DNA of 64,000 nucleotides from Trogon surrucura (lineage: Eukaryota > Chordata > Aves > Trogoniformes > Trogonidae): positions 17,033,001 through 17,097,000 of the forward strand of contig CM036618.1 of NCBI GenBank assembly GCA_020746105.1, read 5' to 3'. Position numbers and translations under genes: made by a program. Positions 59,344 through 64,000 of the stretch are shown here, in pieces. The notes under the pieces were generated by a model. It worked only from the letters and a program-made list of their open reading frames with translations. It was not told the origin of the DNA and made no database searches. The stretch's first letter is position 1; the number at the start of each line of letters is the position of its first letter.

Positions 59344-59659
59344 ATTCCCCCCTTTTCTATATACGTTGTGAATTCTTTCACATTTTCATGTCGTACGGAA
59401 AATCACGTTGCCAGAGGTCAGTGTTCACAAACAAGACATAGGAGTCTTAACTTTATTCGAATAAAGGGAGAGTTCACCAGGCTTGCCAAGTCCCAGTGAG
59501 GTCTCTCAAACTGCCGAAGGACGCAGCCCCCTTTTATCCTAATTTCCTGGCCGCATGAAACCCTCTTCCTTTCCCCACTGGATGAGGTACTCAGGAGGTA
59601 CAGACTTCCCAATCTGCCTGTTCCATGTTCCCCCTTAACATGTACCCCCCTTAACAACA

Positions 59660-60519
59660 TGATAGGAGAAACAGTATCCGATGGGAAGCAATCTCTCAGG
59701 GCCGCTAGAATGAGGGAAGCCACTTCCCAGGGTCATTACGATGTAATCAGAGGCCTACAGGATGAGGCTGTTCAGTACCCCTTGTAAAAGAACATAAAGA
59801 CAAATTGACAAGGACACTGGCGATAAGGGCAATTAACAAGGACCATCTGGTGAGGAACCCCCTTGTGTAATTTGATAACAAAACTTCTTGCGAAAAAGTG
59901 CTGAGAACAACTAGTTTTGGAACAAAGGTAAAAAGTTCATCGTGAGGAAGACATACGGCCTTCATCCCTGAAGAACCCTGCCCAAGACCACCAGGAAGCA
60001 CAGTGCAAGCATCAAGAGGAGGAGCTGCTGACCCCTGGAACTGAGTGCCTTTTTCGGGATAGCTCATGAACATGTATAGGTGTCTAATGAATATGTAACT
60101 TTTACTGCATATAACAAAGGTAGCTGCATGGTTCAGGTGTGCATGTTTTTGGAAGTATTCCTGACACGTGGAATAAAGACTCTATAACCCAGAAGGTTAT
60201 AAAGTAGGTATGTTTTGATCAGCGCTGGGTGCACAGGGGATATTTCTCCAAAAACGTGGACACCTGGACCATGCAGTTACCTTGGTTATATGCAGTAAAA
60301 GTTACATATTCATTAGATGCCTATGTTCTTTTACAACGGGTACTGAACAGCCTCATCCTCCTTATTCTGAGGCCTCTGATTAATTGCATCCTAATGAGCC
60401 TGAGAGGGTGCCTCTCACTAGACGCCTTTTCCCCTACCATTCCCCCATGCACCCAGCCCTGATTAAAACGTATCTACTTTATAACCTCCTGGGTTATAGA
60501 GTCTTTATTCTGCATGTCA
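59660..60519 (+). repeat. LTR G1, plus orientation, inside LTR F
   Basis: Starts TGATAGGAGAAACAG and ends TTTATTCTGCATGTCA. It inserted in the F sequence CTTAACAACATACAT, which is intact in the copy at 48,745-48,760. ACA(T) is duplicated on both sides. It is itself split by G2. Without G2 it is about 578 bp. Confidence 0.78.
60162..60439 (-). repeat. LTR G2, minus orientation, inside LTR G1
   Basis: 278 bp with TG...CA ends and a perfect 4-bp duplication TTCC (60,158-60,161 and 60,440-60,443). It belongs to the same family as G1 but in reverse, so the region shows inverted repeats such as AACTTTTACTGCATATAAC and its complement. Confidence 0.85.
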
Positions 60520-60810
60520 ACATACATCACATGTTTCATTAACTCCAACTTTATGCCACCCAGGGCGGAGAAGTTAATATTCATAGGCCTATTAAGCCTG
60601 CCCACTCTTCCTCAAAGTTCAAAAGTTTAGAGCATCCTTGCTGTTGACTTGATTAATAGCCCTAATGGTCAAGGTGTCTTATTATTTTCTCCTCACAGAC
60701 TGCATCCTGTGACTCCCTCATTCACAAAGGACACTCTCCTCTTTGTTCCACACACTCCACTTCTTGTTTTATCACTTATTTGTAAAGACACTCTACTTAC
60801 TTATTCTCAC

Positions 60811-60950
60811 CATGTTGAATTATCCTTGTCCGGCACTTCCACATATCACTGGTATCGTCATCGTTGAGATACATCACGCAGGGAATACCGTACCTAAGAC
60901 TTCAGTCTGCATTTTGTACCAGTTACGTATTGCTGCGCTAAGAATCGTAA
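60811..60950 (-). other. Remnant of a second C-type provirus, 3' internal end
   Basis: The minus strand AAGGATAATTCAACATG (60,813-60,829) matches the integrase end and stop of provirus C (AAGAATAATTCAACATG at 51,867-51,884) with one difference. Beyond it, similarity is not clear. It supports internal sequence to the right of the LTR at 58,827. Confidence 0.5.
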
Positions 60951-60956
60951 TTTTCA

Positions 60957-61278
60957 AATATCTGAGGGATGTGTGTCAAGAGGAAGGGGACAATTTCTTC
61001 TCAGTGGTGCCCAGCAATAGAACAAGAAATAATGGGTTTAAGTTAGAACAGAGGAAGTTCCACCTCAACATGAGGAGAAACTTCTTTACTGTGAGGGTGA
61101 CAGAGCACTGGCACAGGCTGCCCAGAGAGGTTGTGGAGTCTCCTTCTCTGGAGACTTTCAGAACCTGCCTGGATGCGTTCCTGTGTGGCTGCCCCAGGGG
61201 ATCCTGCTCTGGCAGGGGATTGGACTAGATGATCTCTAGAGGTCCCATCCAACCCCTGACATTCTGTGATTCTGTGTC
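60957..61278 (+). repeat. CR1 fragment upstream of NOL10
   Basis: Plus-oriented CR1 3' end (ATCTGAGGGATGTGTGTCAA, TTCTTTACTGTGAGGGTGAC, GACATTCTGTGATTCTGTG). It closes the repeat block about 0.5 kb before the NOL10 start codon. Confidence 0.9.
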
Positions 61279-61479
61279 TCATTGTTTCTTGAAGATGTCT
61301 CTAGAATCATGGAAAGCGCTGGCTTGGAAGGCACCTGTAAAGGACACCTGTAGTGAGCAGGGACACACACATTATTTCAGCCTTGTTGTTGCTCTTGTTA
61401 GAATTAGGACTGTTCTTTAATTTAAACGGCGATGCTACAAGGCAATACAACTGTCTTTTTCTTTTTTCCGTTTCCAAGC

Positions 61480-61990
61480 AAGGTTCCACTCAAACAAACC
61501 CCGGATCCGCCGTTTCCCAGGGAGGACGGCTGCCGCAGGGCGAGGAGATGAACCTCCTGCATCAAGCCGGCAAAAACACCTCCCGCCTTCGCCGCTAAAC
61601 CCTCCTGCCCCAGGGACACACCTCCTACCCCAGTGCCCACGACGGGGCCCCGCCCGCCGCGGGCGCCACCGCTGCCACCGCTACCCCCGCGCCCGGCCTG
61701 CCCGGGCCCCGCCTACGGGCCCGGAAACGCGGCGCCTTCCACTTCCCCTCCGCCCGGGAAGAGGCGGGCCTGGCCGCGGCCATGCAGGTCTCCAGCCTCA
61801 ACGAGGTGAAGATCTACAGCCTCAGCGCCGGCAGGAGCCTCCCTGAGGTGAGGGCGAGGCGGGCGAGCGAGCGGCGAGCGGGGCGAGGGGCCGCGCTGCT
61901 CCGCCTCTGCCGCCGCCGGGCCCCGTGGGGCCTGGTGGGCCCTGGGTCGGGCCTGGGCGGCTCCGTGAGCTGCCCCTGCCCCATGTGGGC
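61480..61990 (+). promoter_or_regulatory. NOL10: CpG island promoter of NOL10
   Basis: CpG-dense sequence around the first exon with ETS-type sites CCGGAA (61,721-61,726) and ACTTCC (61,741-61,746, GGAAGT reversed) 35-60 bp before the ATG, typical of housekeeping and ribosome-biogenesis promoters. No TATA box. Confidence 0.75.
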
Positions 61991-64000
61991 CGGTGTTGAG
62001 GGTGGGGATCGGTAACTGAAACCAGCCATAAGGTTTTTTCCGTGTCTTTTTTTTTTTTTAATTGAACCAAAAATTCGGTTTGGTTGCCTGGGCCTGTAAC
62101 TGTGGGTGCGTTGTTTTTACAGACCCTTGGAAAACGCGGCTTTGTAAGTTTTCGTGGTGTGGAATGGTTAAACTTACCGGTGGAAAGCTTAAAGTAATAA
62201 AGAAGAAAAAGGAAAAAAAAAAAAGGGTTAATGGCTTAAATGGCTTATACTTTCAGGTTGAATAAACTTGAAGTGGTTCTTGGGTTCCTGTATGAATAAT
62301 GAGCTCAAGACTGATTTATTTACTTCCTTACAGTGGCTCTCAGACAGGAAGAAAAGAGCTTTACAGAAGAAAGATGTGGGTGAGTTTTCCTGTGACTGGG
62401 CCCTCAGTGGTACTCGGCGACACATACACAGGGTGCAGGTCCAGAGAAAGGCACTTTACTGCCCGGTGCAGGGGGAAGTTACACGTAGCTCGTGTTTTAA
62501 AAACTACAAAATTAGAGCTGTGAATAGCTATGTCCTGTAGAGCTGTATGTGAACAGAATATTGCCAATGTTGTTTTAGCTTTAAGATGATAAATATTTGG
62601 ATTGTAGATTATACAGAAACATAATGGATGAATTCCATGTATGGTTTAGGATAAAGTCTGAGTGCAGGAACATCATTGTTTTAGCCTAAATTTGTTGTAC
62701 GAAATAAAAGTGGTTGTTTACATACCATAGGAAGTGGTGTACAAGAAACTCAACCAACAAAAAAATCCATAGAGTTAACAGAAGGATGGAGTACATTATA
62801 CAATGCCTTAATTGTGTAAAATGTGAGGAATATTTTCTACTACATTATAAAATAATTTGTTACATAGAATACTTGTTTTACATGGAGGGAGCCTGCTTCT
62901 CAGAGTTAACAGACTGTGTTAATCTGCTTATAATGTATTAATTATACTTAGAAGATCTTTATACTTTGAAAGATCTTAAAAAAATATTCCATATATTCAG
63001 TTAACTCAATATGCTTCCATAAGAAGCTATTACAGGATGTTTTTGACAGATAAAACTTTACAAAATATATTTTTTTCTTTATAGATATCCGTAGAAGAAT
63101 TGAACTTATTCAAGACTTTGAAATGCCCACGGTTAGCACAAAGATTAAGGTGTCAAGAGATGGACAGTATATTATGGCAGTTGGTGAGTCAACAAAATGT
63201 CTCTCTGTAGCAGGGACTGAAAGCACTGGAAAATCTTGATTGCAGAATAATGTAGTATTTCAGGTAGAATTGATAGGAGTTCATTTAAAATGAAAGCTCA
63301 GTATGTGATAGAGTGGCTATCTTGGTAGTGGTACTGTGAAACACTTCTTTTTAAAGTACAGATGTTCTTAAAATCGTAGAGTGATTTGGAAGGAACACTT
63401 GAAGATCATCTAGTCCAACCCGGCTGCCACTGGGGGTTTATAATATAAATAAAAACTAACATCTTTATAATAGTTAAAAAGTACTTAATTATTTTTAGTG
63501 TATGTGTGTAAATGTGCTTTCAGTAACTTGTGAGCATCATTGTGTGTGTGTTGTTTTAAAGGATGGATGGTGATGCTGCATTTTGTAACTGTCAAAGCAG
63601 AATCCAGACTTGAATACTAGTAGTAGGCTTTAAGAGCAAGGAGACTTGGTCTTTCAGACTTACTGAAGGTATTATTAAATTCTCTATGATGTATCTGGTA
63701 ATCAGAAGAACCTGCTTACAAGTAGGGTGCTTTCAGGTACCAAAGGCGAAGAGCAGGCCATAAGGTTATGTTATTAAGAGGCGTGTTTTTCTAGTCACAG
63801 AGACTTTGCTAAGATCAGAATTCTTACATAGACTTTTGCATTTCAGCTATATGTAGCGCATTGTATTTAAAAAAAGAAAAGCGTTAACGTTACCTTTTTA
63901 TTTAGCTTTTTAATTATAGATCAAATTATTCTTTCAGGAACTTACAAGCCACGGATCCGCTGTTTTGATACCTATCAGTTATCCCAGAAATTTGAACGGT
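61782..64000 (+). CDS. NOL10: Nucleolar protein 10, first four exons (gene continues)
   Basis: WD40-repeat nucleolar protein of the Enp2 family, needed for small-subunit rRNA processing in yeast and expected to act the same way here. Coding exons: 61782-61847, 62334-62379, 63085-63183, 63938 to beyond 64000; all junctions are GT/AG in matching phase. The protein starts MQVSSLNEVKIYSLSAG, followed by WLSDRKKRALQKKDV and a first WD-type blade (DIRRRIELIQDFEMP, TYKPRIRCFDTYQLS). The ATG at 61,782 sits in GCGGCCATGC, a good Kozak context. The window ends inside exon 4 after about 90 codons. Introns carry a CR1 3' fragment at 63,371 and otherwise nothing recognised. Confidence 0.95.
63371..63435 (-). 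repeat. CR1 3'-end fragment in NOL10 intron 3
   Basis: AATCGTAGAGTGATTTGGAA then GATCATCTAGTCCAACCC, the conserved CR1 3' signature in minus orientation. Confidence 0.75.

Larger units (their letters stand above)
59389..60810 (-). repeat. LTR F, solo, interrupted by LTR G1
   Basis: The minus strand begins TGGTGAGAATAAG at 60,809 and ends CCGTACGACA at 59,389. It has GGATAAAAGGGGG (TATA-like, about 59,537) and GAATAAAG (poly(A), about 59,460). CATG at 59,387-59,390 and 60,811-60,814 looks like the target duplication; the uninterrupted target is seen at 51,865-51,880. Without G1 the LTR is about 555 bp. The inverted partial copy is at 48,436. Confidence 0.78.

Noticed and set aside
1-64000. 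CRISPR arrays, bacterial operons or phage systems
   Set aside because: No spaced direct repeats or prokaryotic gene layout; all repeats are CR1, SINE, LTR or microsatellite.

Overview
The window is vertebrate nuclear DNA, almost certainly from a bird. It has split genes with GT/AG introns, CpG-island promoters, many CR1 LINE fragments ending in short ATTCTRTGAT-type tails, a tRNA-Ile/CR1 chimeric SINE, and a dense pile-up of avian-type endogenous retroviruses (ERVs). The gene order is PDIA6 (+), ATP6V1C2 (-), NOL10 (+), a block also known as neighbours in other vertebrates.

Layout. 1-1.4 kb: intergenic DNA with a decayed ERV LTR and a short unidentified reading frame. 1.45-16.5 kb: PDIA6, an ER protein disulfide isomerase. 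All 13 coding exons can be placed (446 aa, two CGHC active sites, C-terminal KDEL). Its CpG island carries a perfect ER stress response element 93 bp upstream of the ATG. 17.5-37.1 kb: ATP6V1C2 (V-ATPase V1 subunit C2) on the minus strand, 12 coding exons (380 aa) plus a 5'UTR exon in a CpG island. PDIA6 and ATP6V1C2 converge with about 1 kb between their 3' ends. 37.3-41.6 kb: intergenic DNA with CR1 fragments. 41.6-60.8 kb: about 19 kb of ERVs inserted into one another. 61.5 kb to the end: the NOL10 promoter and first four exons; the gene runs off the right edge.

The ERV block lies between the divergent promoters of ATP6V1C2 and NOL10, and most of it is in minus orientation. Element A (41,613-50,264) is a class II (alpha/beta-like) provirus with ~300-bp LTRs about 10% diverged and a decayed Lys-type primer site. 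It is interrupted by three other elements: an ~855-bp LTR in env, a 2.16-kb element N with 183/184-bp nearly identical LTRs, and a truncated LTR of family F. Element C (51,315-60,830) is gamma-like: gag with one zinc knuckle, protease, RT, RNase H and integrase, with no env seen. It carries a solo LTR of its own family in protease, a foreign 5' LTR-gag fragment (element B) plus a plus-strand LTR (D) in pol, and an LTR with internal sequence on both sides, as in a tandem provirus sharing one LTR. To its right, LTR family F holds LTR G1, which holds LTR G2, three levels of nesting. All ERV genes are visibly broken.

The three host genes are housekeeping or secretory-pathway genes with no evident joint function. 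The most unusual content is element N, the F/G1/G2 nest and the shared-LTR tandem. Coordinates and reading frames were worked out by eye; no alignment or database search was run.
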